Source of the DNA: a virus
Virus record (IMG/VR): IMGVR_UViG_3300031758_000004
Coordinates: 62,001 to 126,000 of that record
Reading direction: 5' to 3' (one strand)
DNA: 64,000 nt
How positions within the stretch are numbered: the stretch's first letter is position 1; the number at the start of each line of letters is the position of its first letter. This document shows positions 53,176 through 63,098 of this stretch, one piece after another. The notes beneath the pieces were generated by a model. It did not search any database, had not been told where the DNA came from, and saw nothing but the letters and a program-made list of their open reading frames with translations. The translations under genes and the position numbers were made by a program.

Positions 53176-55767
53176 ATGTCAAGTACAAAAATTGTATTAA
53201 ATAGACAGTCCGATTTAATATTGGACAACGCACAGATTACCGCTCCTGTTGGTATCGTTATTGATGATATTAATGGATTGGTTTCAACTATCGCATCTAT
53301 CGATACTAAAGAGAGTGTTGAAGCTTCTTTAAGAGTTTCCAGTGATTTATCTTTACAAACTGCATTATCAAATGAGGAATCTTTAAGAACTGCTGCTGTT
53401 TCTTCTGAAGCATCTTTAAGAGTTGTTGGTGATTTATCTTTAGAAAACGCATTAGCTGATGAAGCAAATTATAGAGATATTGCGGATTTATCTGTAACTG
53501 CTGCTATGTCTGCTGAGATTTCTACTAGAATCGTTGCTGAACAATCTTTACAAAACAACATTTCGATCGAATCTTCAGCTAGATTAGCTGATGTTGATGC
53601 TGAACAATCAAGAGCCGAAGCTGCTGAATTATCATTAGCAACAGATTTAAGTTCAGAAGCATCTAGAGCAATTGAAGCAGAAGCTTCATTGAATACAAAA
53701 GTTGATTTTGTTATTTCTAATACAGATCCTTCAGCTATTGACTCTTTAACTGAAATCGTTACTGCATTCCAAAATGCTGATAGTGATATGAATAATGCCA
53801 TCACATTATTATCTGGATCAGCTAGTAATGCAATCGCTGCTGAGGCTTCTACAAGATTAGCTGCAGATGATTCAATAGCTGCTAACTTATCAACTGAATT
53901 AGTTGATAGAGCTGCTGCTATCTCATCTGAAATCGTAGCTAGGATTTCCGGAGATACTTCTATTGCTTTAGATCTTTCTTCTGAAGTTGAAGCTCGTATT
54001 TCTGATGTTGATGCTGAGCAAGCAAGAGCTGAATCCTCTGAGCTTTCGTTAACTTTAAATTTATCAACTGAGTTGTCTAATAGAGTTGCTGGTGATTCAT
54101 CTTTAGCTACTTTAATTAGTAATTTAAATGTTAATAACTCATCCGATTTATCTGCTGAGGCTTCTATTAGATTAGCTGCTGATAATTCAATAGCTGCTGG
54201 TCTTTCTTCTGAATTAGTTGCTAGAGCTTCTGCTGATACAGCTGAGGCTTCTATTAGATTAGCTGCTGATAATTCAATAGCTGCTGGTCTTTCTTCTGAA
54301 TTAGTTGCTAGAGCTTCTGCTGATAACTCAATTGCTGCTGGTCTTTCTTCTGAATTAGTTGCTAGAGCTTCTGCTGATGCTTCAATTGCTGCTAACTTAT
54401 CTGCTGAATTAGTTGCTAGAATTTCTGCTGATGCTTCTGTTATAAACTCTTTTCCAATGACTGATGGTTCTACAATTGAGGTTGATGCTACTACTAACAC
54501 AGTTAGATTGATGGAATCGGTTGGTGCGCCTGCAAGTGGCACTCGTACTTTCTCTGGTTTAATTAACGTTGCTGCTCAACCAGCTTCATTAGCTGGATTT
54601 GGTGATTTATCTTTAGTTACTAAGGCTTATACAAGTGCTCAAATTTCTACTGAGGCTTCTACAAGATTAGTTGCTGATAATTCAATAGCTGCTGGTCTTT
54701 CTTCTGAATTAGTTGCTAGAGCTTCTGCTGATAATTCAATAGCTGCTGGTCTTTCTTCTGAATTAGTTGCTAGAGCATCTGCGGTTTCTACTGAAACCTC
54801 TTTAAGAGTTGCTGGTGATGCCTCTTTAGATACTAAGCTTTCTATAGAAAAAGATCGAATTGATGCTATTTTATTAGCTTCAGATGCTGATAAAGACTCA
54901 TTTGCTGAAATTGTTTCATTAATTAACTCTGTTGATACAACCAATGATCAAGCATTTGCATCTTATGTATTATCAAACGATGCTGCATTATCCACTGAAT
55001 TATCAAATAGAATTTCTGCTGACAATTCAATAGCTGCTGATCTTTCTTCCGAATTAGTTAACAGAGCAGATGCGGTTTCAACAGAGGCTTCTTTAAGAGT
55101 TCTTGGTGATGTATCAATAGCTGCTGATCTTTCTTCTGAATTAGTTGCTAGAACATCTGCTGATACAGCTGAGGCTTCTATTAGATTAGCTGCTGATAAC
55201 TCAATTGCTACTGGTCTTTCTTCGGAAATTTCAAGAGCAACATCAGCTGAGTTATCTTTATCTAATTTATTAGGTGCTGATTTATCTTCTGAAGTTTCTA
55301 ATAGAGTTTCTGCTGATAATTCCCTAGATAGTGCATTATCTGCTGAGATTTCGAGAGCTACTGCTGCTGAGGGATCTATTGCTACGGTATTATCGACTGA
55401 GGTATCTTACATTATTGCTAACACTGACTTAACTTCAATTGACTCATTTGCTGAGGTTGTTGATAACTTAGATTCAGAAATTTCAAGAGCTGAGTCTGCA
55501 GAAGCTTCTATTGCTTACGACTTAGAAACTATATATGCTAAACACGTAAGTATTGTTGAATCTGCTAATGGTATTATTACAACATTTACATTGAGTGTTC
55601 CAGTTAGAAGTGGATCTGAGTTAATCTATGTTAACGGTCTATTACAAGATAGTGGAGATTATACTCCTAACTTTGATATCGATAACAAAGTAGAATCCGT
55701 AACTTTTGAAATTGCTCCAGATAATGGATCAAAAGTTAGAGCTTATGGTGTTTATGGATTAATTTAA
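53176..55767 (+). CDS. Repetitive coiled-coil fibre protein, 863 aa
   Basis: After a short head the protein is one long alternating array rich in Ala, Ser, Glu, Asp and Leu (for example SLRVSSDLSLQTALS, SSELVARASAD, AEASIRLAAD). The alternation of Leu/Ile/Ala fits a long helical coiled coil with regular breaks, as in long phage fibres. Longer units of 29 and 18 residues are repeated almost exactly. The C-terminus (GIITTFTLSVPVRSG, LIYVNGLLQDSGDY) is the same end module as in the protein at 52115. A large antisense open frame (53469-54542) is a shadow of the repeats. A terminator follows. Confidence 0.85.
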   Translation: MSSTKIVLNRQSDLILDNAQITAPVGIVIDDINGLVSTIASIDTKESVEASLRVSSDLSLQTALSNEESLRTAAVSSEASLRVVGDLSLENALADEANYRDIADLSVTAAMSAEISTRIVAEQSLQNNISIESSARLADVDAEQSRAEAAELSLATDLSSEASRAIEAEASLNTKVDFVISNTDPSAIDSLTEIVTAFQNADSDMNNAITLLSGSASNAIAAEASTRLAADDSIAANLSTELVDRAAAISSEIVARISGDTSIALDLSSEVEARISDVDAEQARAESSELSLTLNLSTELSNRVAGDSSLATLISNLNVNNSSDLSAEASIRLAADNSIAAGLSSELVARASADTAEASIRLAADNSIAAGLSSELVARASADNSIAAGLSSELVARASADASIAANLSAELVARISADASVINSFPMTDGSTIEVDATTNTVRLMESVGAPASGTRTFSGLINVAAQPASLAGFGDLSLVTKAYTSAQISTEASTRLVADNSIAAGLSSELVARASADNSIAAGLSSELVARASAVSTETSLRVAGDASLDTKLSIEKDRIDAILLASDADKDSFAEIVSLINSVDTTNDQAFASYVLSNDAALSTELSNRISADNSIAADLSSELVNRADAVSTEASLRVLGDVSIAADLSSELVARTSADTAEASIRLAADNSIATGLSSEISRATSAELSLSNLLGADLSSEVSNRVSADNSLDSALSAEISRATAAEGSIATVLSTEVSYIIANTDLTSIDSFAEVVDNLDSEISRAESAEASIAYDLETIYAKHVSIVESANGIITTFTLSVPVRSGSELIYVNGLLQDSGDYTPNFDIDNKVESVTFEIAPDNGSKVRAYGVYGLI
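54154..54327 (+). repeat. Two 87-bp tandem repeats in the coiled-coil fibre gene
   Basis: Two units (54154 and 54241) code the same 29 residues, AEASIRLAADNSIAAGLSS and SELVARASADT-like, nearly base for base. A shorter 54-base part (NSIAAGLSSELVARASAD) recurs immediately after and again near 54674-54781. Recent duplication in a rod gene is likely. Confidence 0.9.
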
Positions 55768-55780
55768 AAATAAAAAATAA

Positions 55781-55812
55781 AAGAGTGTTTCATAATAGGA
55801 ACACTCTTTTCT
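55781..55812 (+). terminator. Rho-independent terminator
   Basis: AAGAGTGTT / AACACTCTT stem, 10-base loop, followed by TT and CT. It ends the coiled-coil fibre gene and separates it from the receptor-binding array. Confidence 0.85.
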
Positions 55813-55831
55813 AAAAAATAAATAAAAAATA

Positions 55832-57334
55832 ATGACACAAACAAAAGTTGGATGGAGGTCAGGTAATTTACAACCAGTATCATACCTTTTAGACACTTAT
55901 AATGGAGCGGCAGCAGCTTACTCATTACGTAAACTAAGAAACGCATACGCTGGTAGTGCAATTCGTGTTAGACGTTCGTCTGACAATACATCCCAAGACA
56001 TCGGATTCGATGCAAATGGTAATTTAGATACAACATCGATGTTGAATTTTGTCGGTGCAAATAACCAAGCATTATATTCTGAGGAATTTGATAATGTTTA
56101 TTGGAGTAAATATATTACAACCATTACCTCAAATCAAACAACGGCACCTGATGGTACAATGACTGCCGATTTATTAGCAGAAAGCACAGCTAATAATTAT
56201 CACACATTATACAACGCTACATCTTTATCGTTTGCTGTTGGAACAAGTTGGAATGTGAGTGTATACGTTAAAAAAGGACCAGGAACATCGGCACCTGATA
56301 CAATTATTCTGGGATTTCCTAGCCCAACGGGGAATGTTTTTTCACTTCCTTGTGTTCTATTTAATATATCATCAGGTACTGTATTAGATAGTTCGAACGC
56401 ATCTAATGATGCTAATTTTGGTTCATCAATTGTTGATGCTGGAAATGGTTGGTGGAGATGTTCAGTGTGGGGTACAGTAACAGTAACTGGAAACCGTTCT
56501 CAAGTAGGTGTAATTAGATTTAATAATAATTTAAATACGCTCAATACTTCACTATACCCTGGTAACGTACAATCAAACATTTACATATGGGGTTATCAAT
56601 TTCAAAAAGCGTTAAACGATACGTCAGTATTAACAACACAACCATATACAAAAACTACAACAACAACTACAGCTGGTAATGGATTCGTATCCATATGGTA
56701 TGACCAATCATCAACATATGACGCTTCCCAACAAGCATCTGCCAGTCAACCTCAAATAGTAAGTAATGGTTCATTAATAACTACAAATGGTAAACCAACA
56801 ATAAAATTTGATGGTTCGAACGACTTTTTAGTTACAAGTAATTATCCATTTACTAGTACTGATAAAGTATATGTAGCACATGTGTCAAGTATTGAAACAA
56901 ATAACATAACATCTCAAGTAATAGGACATTTTAAACAATTCAACATGTCTGTATATTTTTCTGGGTACCGTAGTAATGCAAGGTCAATTATGTCAGTGAG
57001 AGATGTAACAACTAGTAAAACTTATGATTTTGGTGTATATAATATTAACACTCAATATCTTTACGAACAACAAACCGATTTATTAAACGTTACAAGTGCT
57101 TTACGTATAAAGAGTTATAGAAATAACGTACAAGAAACTATGAGTTTTGATGGTACAACTAACACATCACTACCAACATTTACACAACCGTTATCAATAG
57201 GTGCTGATGAAATAGGTACAAACTTTAAATTAAAAGGTAACATACAAGAAATAGTGGCTTATTATAATGTTGACCAATCATCTAACCGAACAGGTATCTC
57301 ATCAAACATAAACTCATACTACTCAATCTACTAA
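55832..57334 (+). CDS. Receptor-binding protein, family A (arabinofuranosidase-B-like/CBM), 500 aa
   Basis: It begins MTQTKVGWR. Residues 25-75 have AAYSLRKLRNAYAGSAIRVRRS then DIGFDANGNLDTTSMLNFVGA, the opening of the GH54-like alpha-L-arabinofuranosidase-B fold used by many fibres. A CBM_4_9-like insert follows (TAPDGTMTADLL, SWNVSVYVKKGPG, NGWWRCSVWG), then GFVSIWYDQSS and a jelly-roll lectin-like C-terminus. Catalytic residues cannot be confirmed, so it may bind rather than cleave. Two close paralogues lie at 57589 and 61576. Confidence 0.83.
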   Translation: MTQTKVGWRSGNLQPVSYLLDTYNGAAAAYSLRKLRNAYAGSAIRVRRSSDNTSQDIGFDANGNLDTTSMLNFVGANNQALYSEEFDNVYWSKYITTITSNQTTAPDGTMTADLLAESTANNYHTLYNATSLSFAVGTSWNVSVYVKKGPGTSAPDTIILGFPSPTGNVFSLPCVLFNISSGTVLDSSNASNDANFGSSIVDAGNGWWRCSVWGTVTVTGNRSQVGVIRFNNNLNTLNTSLYPGNVQSNIYIWGYQFQKALNDTSVLTTQPYTKTTTTTTAGNGFVSIWYDQSSTYDASQQASASQPQIVSNGSLITTNGKPTIKFDGSNDFLVTSNYPFTSTDKVYVAHVSSIETNNITSQVIGHFKQFNMSVYFSGYRSNARSIMSVRDVTTSKTYDFGVYNINTQYLYEQQTDLLNVTSALRIKSYRNNVQETMSFDGTTNTSLPTFTQPLSIGADEIGTNFKLKGNIQEIVAYYNVDQSSNRTGISSNINSYYSIY

Positions 57335-57350
57335 AAAAATAAAATAAATT

Positions 57351-57572
57351 ATGACAGGATATAAATACACAACAGAAGAAGAAGCAATTATGGCAAGAAG
57401 TCAAGCCGCTACTTATATGGGTTTACCAAACCCAACTGGTGATACCTTATATTGGGTAAACTACAACCATTCAGAATTAGATGGGTTCTACTACATTCAA
57501 CATGTAGAAGGTTTAGAACAAGTCTTAGGAGAACCAATTGAATTCGAGGTTACTCAACCGGAGATAAATTAA
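57351..57572 (+). CDS. Small companion protein of receptor-binding gene, 73 aa
   Basis: It follows the family-A gene by 16 bases behind an A-rich leader. Its paralogue is at 60788: both read GYKxxTEEEAI or GYKFMTEAEAI at the start, then ARxQ, a WVxYxxxELDGFxYI core and end in PIEFExTQPE. The regular position suggests a fibre-tip cap or chaperone for assembly, or a second receptor contact. No known domain was recognised. Confidence 0.72.
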   Translation: MTGYKYTTEEEAIMARSQAATYMGLPNPTGDTLYWVNYNHSELDGFYYIQHVEGLEQVLGEPIEFEVTQPEIN

Positions 57573-57588
57573 AAAATAATAAAAAACT

Positions 57589-59088
57589 ATGACACAATCA
57601 AGAGTAGGCTGGAGAAAGTACGTAAGTCCTTACTTATTAGACATCTATAGTGGGGGTTCGGCTGCTGCATACTCACTGAGAAAATTAAATGGATCTTATA
57701 CAGGACCGGCAGTCAGAGTTAGAAGGTCCAGTGATAATCAATCACAAGACATTGGTTTTGATAATGATGGTAATTTGGATACGGTAGCATTAACAACATT
57801 CGTTGGTTCAAATAATAAATTTTATTATTCAGAAGACCTAGATAATGCGTACTGGTCAAAAAACGGAGTTACTATAACACCTAATGCTGGTATAGCACCA
57901 GATGGTACACAAACTGCTGATTTATTTACTGAAACAGCAACAACAACGGACCATTATTTCTATAGGGAAGATGTTCAGAGTGGTCTTCTCGTAGGGGGTA
58001 GTTGGAATATGAGTTTTTATGTTAAGAAATCACCAGATAATACACTTACTGAAAATAAAATAATGCTCCGTCAACAAAGAAGTGGTAATTCAAGTGGTGG
58101 TTCAACTGTAGTTTTTAATTTAGAAACTGGTAATGTTGATTATATTGCTGACCTTAATATTTTTGGAGGTTCATTAGGAGTTTTAGGTGCTTCTATGTCT
58201 GATGAAGGTAATGGTTGGTGGAGATGTTCTATGTGGGGAAAAAGACCACCAAAAACTGGTACTGAAAGTCAATCAACAAAAACACCTATAGCAATAGGTA
58301 GAGTTCCAGCAACTACCAATGGTGGTGTTCCAATTGTAAACGCACCTAGTTATGGACAAACTTGGAATGGTAATGTGAATGGTAAGTATTTATTGTGGGG
58401 GTTACAAATAACTCTTAAAAATGATGATGATAGTTATCAAGAATTAAAACCATATTCTAAAACTACTAATACTCTTCCTGGTTCTGGGTTTGTATCAATA
58501 TGGTATGACCAGTCGGGTAATAATATGAATATATCACAAACAACTTCTGCAAATCAGCCATCAATTATTGAAGATAGCACATTGATAGCTCTAAATGGAA
58601 AACCTACTCTTTCTTTTCTTTTTTCTGGAACTACTAGAAAATGGTTAGGTTTACCATTAAATTCGATAACATTAAATAGACCATTTAGCATATTCATAAA
58701 TATGAAAATATATGGAAGTATCTACGACTTCCCAATACTGTCTGGATTAGAAAACAATAGGAATTACTGGATAAGATATTTTATTGGTTTAGGAAGATAT
58801 GCTTATACTCTATATACAGCTGACAATAATTTAATTAACGGAGAAGATATTGTAGATACAAACCAAACACTACATTTTATGAATATATCTTCAAATAGTG
58901 CTAAAGTTGGTAAGAATGGTTCAACATATAGTAAAAATCTTACAACTACGAATTGGAAAGGTCTACAATTAGGTTTAAGTAATTCCGGTCAATTTTATGC
59001 ATCAGAAATGGTGTTATTTAATGGTGATGTGAGTTCTGATAGAAATATCATTGAATCAAGTATTAATTCATTCTATTCAATATACTAA
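57589..59088 (+). CDS. Receptor-binding protein, family A, 499 aa
   Basis: A full paralogue of the 55832 gene: MTQSRVGWRKYV start, AAYSLRKLNGSYTGPAVRVRRSS, DIGFDNDGNLDTVALTTFVG, the inserted CBM-like part (IAPDGTQTADLFT, SWNMSFYVKKSP, NGWWRCSMWG) and GFVSIWYDQSGN, with a different C-terminal jelly-roll. The conserved N-terminal region probably attaches it to the same fibre and the C-terminal part reads the host surface. It is 16 bases after the companion gene and 16 before the next. Confidence 0.83.
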   Translation: MTQSRVGWRKYVSPYLLDIYSGGSAAAYSLRKLNGSYTGPAVRVRRSSDNQSQDIGFDNDGNLDTVALTTFVGSNNKFYYSEDLDNAYWSKNGVTITPNAGIAPDGTQTADLFTETATTTDHYFYREDVQSGLLVGGSWNMSFYVKKSPDNTLTENKIMLRQQRSGNSSGGSTVVFNLETGNVDYIADLNIFGGSLGVLGASMSDEGNGWWRCSMWGKRPPKTGTESQSTKTPIAIGRVPATTNGGVPIVNAPSYGQTWNGNVNGKYLLWGLQITLKNDDDSYQELKPYSKTTNTLPGSGFVSIWYDQSGNNMNISQTTSANQPSIIEDSTLIALNGKPTLSFLFSGTTRKWLGLPLNSITLNRPFSIFINMKIYGSIYDFPILSGLENNRNYWIRYFIGLGRYAYTLYTADNNLINGEDIVDTNQTLHFMNISSNSAKVGKNGSTYSKNLTTTNWKGLQLGLSNSGQFYASEMVLFNGDVSSDRNIIESSINSFYSIY

Positions 59089-59104
59089 AAAATAATAAAA
59101 AACT

Positions 59105-60736
59105 ATGACACAAATTAAAGTAGGTTGGAGACCTTATGTTGATTTAGGACTAGATACTGACGCTACAGCCTTTTCATTAGCTGCAGGTCTTACTGATACA
59201 ACTCAAAAATCCGCAGTTAACACTTTAGTTAAAGATCTGAAAAGATATGGTCTTTGGACTAAAATAAAGGCTTTCTATCCTTTCGTTGGTGGAAATGCTG
59301 AATCTCATAGATTAAATTTAGTTAACACACAAATATACAGTTTAACATTTAGTGGCGGTTGGATTCATGATTCAAATGGTGTTAAATCAAATGGATCAAA
59401 CACAATTGCTGATACTCAATTAAATTTAAGAAGCGCTTTTGGTGCAAATAGTACCGAACATAATTTTGGTATTTATATAAATGATAATCCGATCCAATCT
59501 TCCAATGTTAGAGGATTTAGATCTGATATTTCAGCGTATGATTCTACAAACGGTTCAATAGATTCTTTTGTTTCGAGTCCAACTTTAATGTTTTTTAGAA
59601 GTATTCCATCACATGATTGGTTTTCATTTTATATTAGTCCAACAACTGTTACTGGTTTAAATGAATTAAAAAGATATAATACTACATATTTTTGTTGGTT
59701 TAAAGATGGTTTAGAGGTTCAAGGTGCTAGACAGACAGTTGCGACAACTAAAATAAATCCGAATTCAACTGTAAAAATTGGATCTTCTTCTTCAACGAAT
59801 AGATATTCAACTGCTTATATAACAAGTGCTTTAAATACGATGGAATCATATTTAATGTATATCGCAGTTCAAAGATTTAATTCATCTCTATCAAGACAAA
59901 TTGGAACTTCTATTGCACCATTAACAATTAATACTAATACATCAACCGATGTATTAGTTACAAATGGTTTAAAAATTAATATTGATGCTCAAAATCAAAC
60001 TCCACCAAATGAAAGATCATTAACATCTGACCTACCAGGATTATATTACTATCAAAATGATGTATTGGTTGATAGTAGTGGTAATAGTAATAATGGTACA
60101 GTAATTAGATTAAATCAATATGATTGGCAAAATCGTTTTATAGAATATAATAAATCTGATTTGGGTATACCTGAACTTAGATTTCGAAATTCTGATAACA
60201 CTGCGGGTGGTACTAAGCTGTATCAATCTGGTACTTCGCCGGATTATTTACAAACACTTTATAAAGGATCTGATACAGGTACATTTACGGTAGGTGGATG
60301 GTTTAAAGTTTCTTCAAGACATAATGGTTTTTATGCTATAACAAGAGGACATGATTCTTATGGTGGTGGATGGAGTTTTATTCTGAGTATGTCTATTGGT
60401 TCTAAATTCGGTATTAACATTGTTCCAACGTCTGGTTCAATTTCAGGAACATTTCAATCAACAACAACTGTACAATCTGATGTTTGGTATAATGTTTATG
60501 TAGTTTGGAAGCCAAATTCGTATGTTAAAATGTATGTAAATGGTGTGTTACAGGCAACAAATACAATGACATGTTCTGGACTTAGAGCATCAAATGCTGG
60601 ATGGGGTGTTAATTCGGCTACATCTACAAGTTCAGGTAGAGGTATTCTTGGAGCAATGCATATATATGACCGAGAACTTTCTGCAGCGGAAGTTTTACAA
60701 AACTTCAATGCTGGAAGAGTTAGATACAACGTATAA
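59105..60736 (+). CDS. Receptor-binding protein, family B (LamG-like end), 543 aa
   Basis: It shares the MTQIKVGWRPYV start but not the family-A body. Residues 18-95 contain AVNTLVKDLKRYGLWTKIKAFYPFVGG and SLTFSGGWIHDSNGVKSNG, a fibre module common in Bacteroidota phages and repeated in the gene at 63114. The C-terminal about 200 residues form a LamG/concanavalin-type lectin fold (TFTVGGWFKVSSRHNGFY, MYVNGVLQATNT, GAMHIYDRELSAAEV). It is a likely sugar-binding adhesin. Confidence 0.83.
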   Translation: MTQIKVGWRPYVDLGLDTDATAFSLAAGLTDTTQKSAVNTLVKDLKRYGLWTKIKAFYPFVGGNAESHRLNLVNTQIYSLTFSGGWIHDSNGVKSNGSNTIADTQLNLRSAFGANSTEHNFGIYINDNPIQSSNVRGFRSDISAYDSTNGSIDSFVSSPTLMFFRSIPSHDWFSFYISPTTVTGLNELKRYNTTYFCWFKDGLEVQGARQTVATTKINPNSTVKIGSSSSTNRYSTAYITSALNTMESYLMYIAVQRFNSSLSRQIGTSIAPLTINTNTSTDVLVTNGLKINIDAQNQTPPNERSLTSDLPGLYYYQNDVLVDSSGNSNNGTVIRLNQYDWQNRFIEYNKSDLGIPELRFRNSDNTAGGTKLYQSGTSPDYLQTLYKGSDTGTFTVGGWFKVSSRHNGFYAITRGHDSYGGGWSFILSMSIGSKFGINIVPTSGSISGTFQSTTTVQSDVWYNVYVVWKPNSYVKMYVNGVLQATNTMTCSGLRASNAGWGVNSATSTSSGRGILGAMHIYDRELSAAEVLQNFNAGRVRYNV

Positions 60737-60787
60737 AATTATCATAATTATAGTTTTATGATAAATAAAATAAAAAAATAAATTAAC

Positions 60788-61009
60788 ATGAAAGGTTACA
60801 AATTTATGACAGAAGCAGAAGCAATTGCTGCTAGAACACAATGCGACACCCATTTCGGATATCCGAAAGAAGGATGTGTTACTCAACACTGGGTAGATTA
60901 TCAAAATGCTGAATTAGATGGATTTTGGTACATCACATTTGACGAATCTATTGAGACAATATTAGGTGCCCCAATTGAATTTGAAATTACTCAACCAGAA
61001 TTAAAATAA
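60788..61009 (+). CDS. Small companion protein of receptor-binding gene, 73 aa
   Basis: Paralogue of the gene at 57351 (GYKFMTEAEAIAAR, WVDYQNAELDGFWYI, PIEFEITQPE). It has three Cys-containing turns instead of none. It follows family B after 51 bases and precedes another small gene by 16. Same inferred role as its paralogue. Confidence 0.7.
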   Translation: MKGYKFMTEAEAIAARTQCDTHFGYPKEGCVTQHWVDYQNAELDGFWYITFDESIETILGAPIEFEITQPELK

Positions 61010-61025
61010 AAAAAAATAAAATATT

Positions 61026-61250
61026 ATGAAAGTCTATAAATTAACTTTAGAACAAAAAGATCAATTAGTTGGTCAAAAATGGGATGGTGAAACTTTCTTC
61101 AACCCAACTTTAGATGCAGACGGTAACTGGTTTATCTCTATCGAAGAAGTTCAAGGATATACAGGAACTGAATTCGCTTGGATTTCTGAGTTGGTTGAGA
61201 TTCCTCACAATCCGATCATTGCTGAACTTCCGGGAGAAGTAACCGAATAA
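61026..61250 (+). CDS. Small companion protein, second family, 74 aa
   Basis: It reads MKVYKLTLEQKDQLVGQKWDG, then FFNPTLDADGNWFIS, and ends in HNPIIAELPGEV. The 61305 gene is a close paralogue with the same layout. Its sequence is unlike the 73-residue family. A terminator follows. The position after the receptor-binding genes suggests an assembly or capping role. Confidence 0.7.
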   Translation: MKVYKLTLEQKDQLVGQKWDGETFFNPTLDADGNWFISIEEVQGYTGTEFAWISELVEIPHNPIIAELPGEVTE

Positions 61251-61252
61251 AT

Positions 61253-61276
61253 AAAAGACCTCTTATGAGGTCTTTT
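61253..61276 (+). terminator. Rho-independent terminator
   Basis: AAAAGACCTC / GAGGTCTTTT, perfect 10-bp stem with TTAT loop, then CT. Confidence 0.9.
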
Positions 61277-61304
61277 CTAAAAAATAAAAAATAAGTAATA
61301 AACG

Positions 61305-61532
61305 ATGAAAGTAAGACTTTTAACACAAGAACAAAAAGACCTATTAGTTGGTCAAACTTATGATGGAATTCAATTCTTCAACCCAACATTAGATGCTGAT
61401 GGAAATTGGTTTATCTCAAATGAGGAAGTTAATCAATGTACACATGGAGGAGTAACTGAATGGGTTCATGATTTACCAGAAATCGATCACAATCCGGTTC
61501 AAGTTGAGCTTCCTGGAGATGTAAATCCATAA
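61305..61532 (+). CDS. Small companion protein, second family, 75 aa
   Basis: Paralogue of the 61026 gene: VRLLTQEQKDLLVGQTYDG, FFNPTLDADGNWFISNEE, HNPVQVELPGDV. The copies differ mainly in the middle third (a Cys-His insert NQCTHGG here). Flanked by terminators on both sides, so it may be a separate unit. Confidence 0.7.
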   Translation: MKVRLLTQEQKDLLVGQTYDGIQFFNPTLDADGNWFISNEEVNQCTHGGVTEWVHDLPEIDHNPVQVELPGDVNP

Positions 61533-61534
61533 AT

Positions 61535-61558
61535 AAAGACCTCTTCGGAGGTCTTTTA
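61535..61558 (+). terminator. Rho-independent terminator with UUCG tetraloop
   Basis: AAAGACCTC / GAGGTCTTT stem closed by TTCG (a C(UUCG)G tetraloop in RNA), then T. Very similar to the terminator at 61253, so the pair may have been duplicated with the genes. Confidence 0.92.
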
Positions 61559-61575
61559 AAAAATAAAAAAAAACT

Positions 61576-63057
61576 ATGACACAAACAAAAGTTGGATGGA
61601 GAACATACGTAGATCAATCTGCTCTTCTACTAGATCTATTTCCAAATTCTTTAGCAGCATACTCCTTTAGAAAATTAAATACTAATTACACTGGTGCATG
61701 CATTAGAGTAAGAAGAAGTGGAGATAATACAGAAATGGATATACCTTTTTTAAATAATGTTCTAGATGAAACTACATTAATGAATTTCGTCGGAGCATAC
61801 AATCAATTATCATATTCACAAGATTTTACTAATGCAGTATATGCTAAGTCTGGTGTTACGATAACTGCAGATCAGGGAACTGCTCCTGACGGAACACAGA
61901 CAGCTGATCTTTATTCAGAGAATAGTGGATCAGGTAACCATTATATGTATAGATATTATCCAAACACTACTTTACCTACTGGATATAACTGGAACGCGAG
62001 TTTCTATATTAAGAAAGCTCCTGGAAATACATCAACTAATAATAAAATTATAGCAAAGGAAGACCTTAATGGTTCTTGGGGATATGTTGAGTTCAATTTA
62101 GATACAGGAACTACTTATATTTTTAATTCTTCTGGTATAAACATAACTGGCGCAGCGATGACTGATGAAGGAAACGGTTGGTGGAGATGTTCTATGAGTG
62201 GAGATGTTCTTGCTGGTAGAACTGCAAATAAATTTCCGATAAACATTTTCAGGAACGGTAGTAATAATGGAAATTTCTCTTTTACCGGTGATACTGGTGC
62301 TAAATATTATATCTGGGGTATGCAAGTCACAGGTACTTTAAATAATGTTTCTGGAAAAACTATACAACCTTATGCTAAAACAACAGTTGGGTCTGCAGGT
62401 AACGGTTTTATAGTAACATGGTATGACCAGAGTGGAAATAGTAGACACGCTTCACAACCTACTGCTGCAAATCAGCCGTATATAGTATGGGAAGGGGCTA
62501 TGCTAAAGAATAATGGTAAAGCAACTTTGAAAAAGTTCACGACTGGTTTAAATTCATACGGAAGTAGCATAGGAGGGGATACATCATATAGAGGTAGAAT
62601 ACTTAGATATCCTTACGGATCGTTTACTATAACAAAACCTGTATCACTTTTTACTGTTACTAGATATAACGATACTGGCAATAGAGTGGCTGTTGGTGGT
62701 GATTTGTATTCAGTATATAGCCCTAATTATTTAGATTCCATTACAAATGGTAAATTTTCAATATATACTAGTGGATATCTTTATTCATTATTAAATGCAA
62801 ATACTAATAACAATATCAAGTTTATGCTTTATGATGGATCGAATTCAAAAATATCTGTTAATAATGGAGGTATTAATTCTACCGCTCTGGGAAATATCGA
62901 ATTAAGAGGTATATCAATAGGTGCTGCATCTGGAACTCCTTATTTTTTGAATGAGTTTGATGGGGATATTCAAGAGGTTATTTTCTGGAATTCAGATAAG
63001 TCAAGTACTAGATTAGATATTCAAGATAACATGAATACTTATTATTCAGTATACTAA
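61576..63057 (+). CDS. Receptor-binding protein, family A, 493 aa
   Basis: Third full family-A member: MTQTKVGWRTYVD start, AAYSFRKLNTNYTGACIRVRRSG, DIPFLNNVLDETTLMNFVGA, the CBM-like insert (TAPDGTQTADLYSE, NWNASFYIKKAPG, NGWWRCSMSG), GFIVTWYDQSGN and a jelly-roll C-terminus. It differs from the other two in the C-terminal half, as expected for proteins that share an attachment domain and vary in the host-binding end. Confidence 0.83.
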   Translation: MTQTKVGWRTYVDQSALLLDLFPNSLAAYSFRKLNTNYTGACIRVRRSGDNTEMDIPFLNNVLDETTLMNFVGAYNQLSYSQDFTNAVYAKSGVTITADQGTAPDGTQTADLYSENSGSGNHYMYRYYPNTTLPTGYNWNASFYIKKAPGNTSTNNKIIAKEDLNGSWGYVEFNLDTGTTYIFNSSGINITGAAMTDEGNGWWRCSMSGDVLAGRTANKFPINIFRNGSNNGNFSFTGDTGAKYYIWGMQVTGTLNNVSGKTIQPYAKTTVGSAGNGFIVTWYDQSGNSRHASQPTAANQPYIVWEGAMLKNNGKATLKKFTTGLNSYGSSIGGDTSYRGRILRYPYGSFTITKPVSLFTVTRYNDTGNRVAVGGDLYSVYSPNYLDSITNGKFSIYTSGYLYSLLNANTNNNIKFMLYDGSNSKISVNNGGINSTALGNIELRGISIGAASGTPYFLNEFDGDIQEVIFWNSDKSSTRLDIQDNMNTYYSVY

Positions 63058-63068
63058 ACTATATAAAT

Positions 63069-63098
63069 AAAGACTCGTCAAAGGGCGAGTCTTTTTTA
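63069..63098 (+). terminator. Rho-independent terminator
   Basis: AAAGACTCG / CGAGTCTTT stem with an 8-base loop and a T run, after the third family-A gene. Confidence 0.9.

Noticed and set aside
53469-54542. 357-codon antisense open frame
   Set aside because: It mirrors the repetitive Ala/Ser/Glu codons of the fibre gene on the other strand and has no independent start context.
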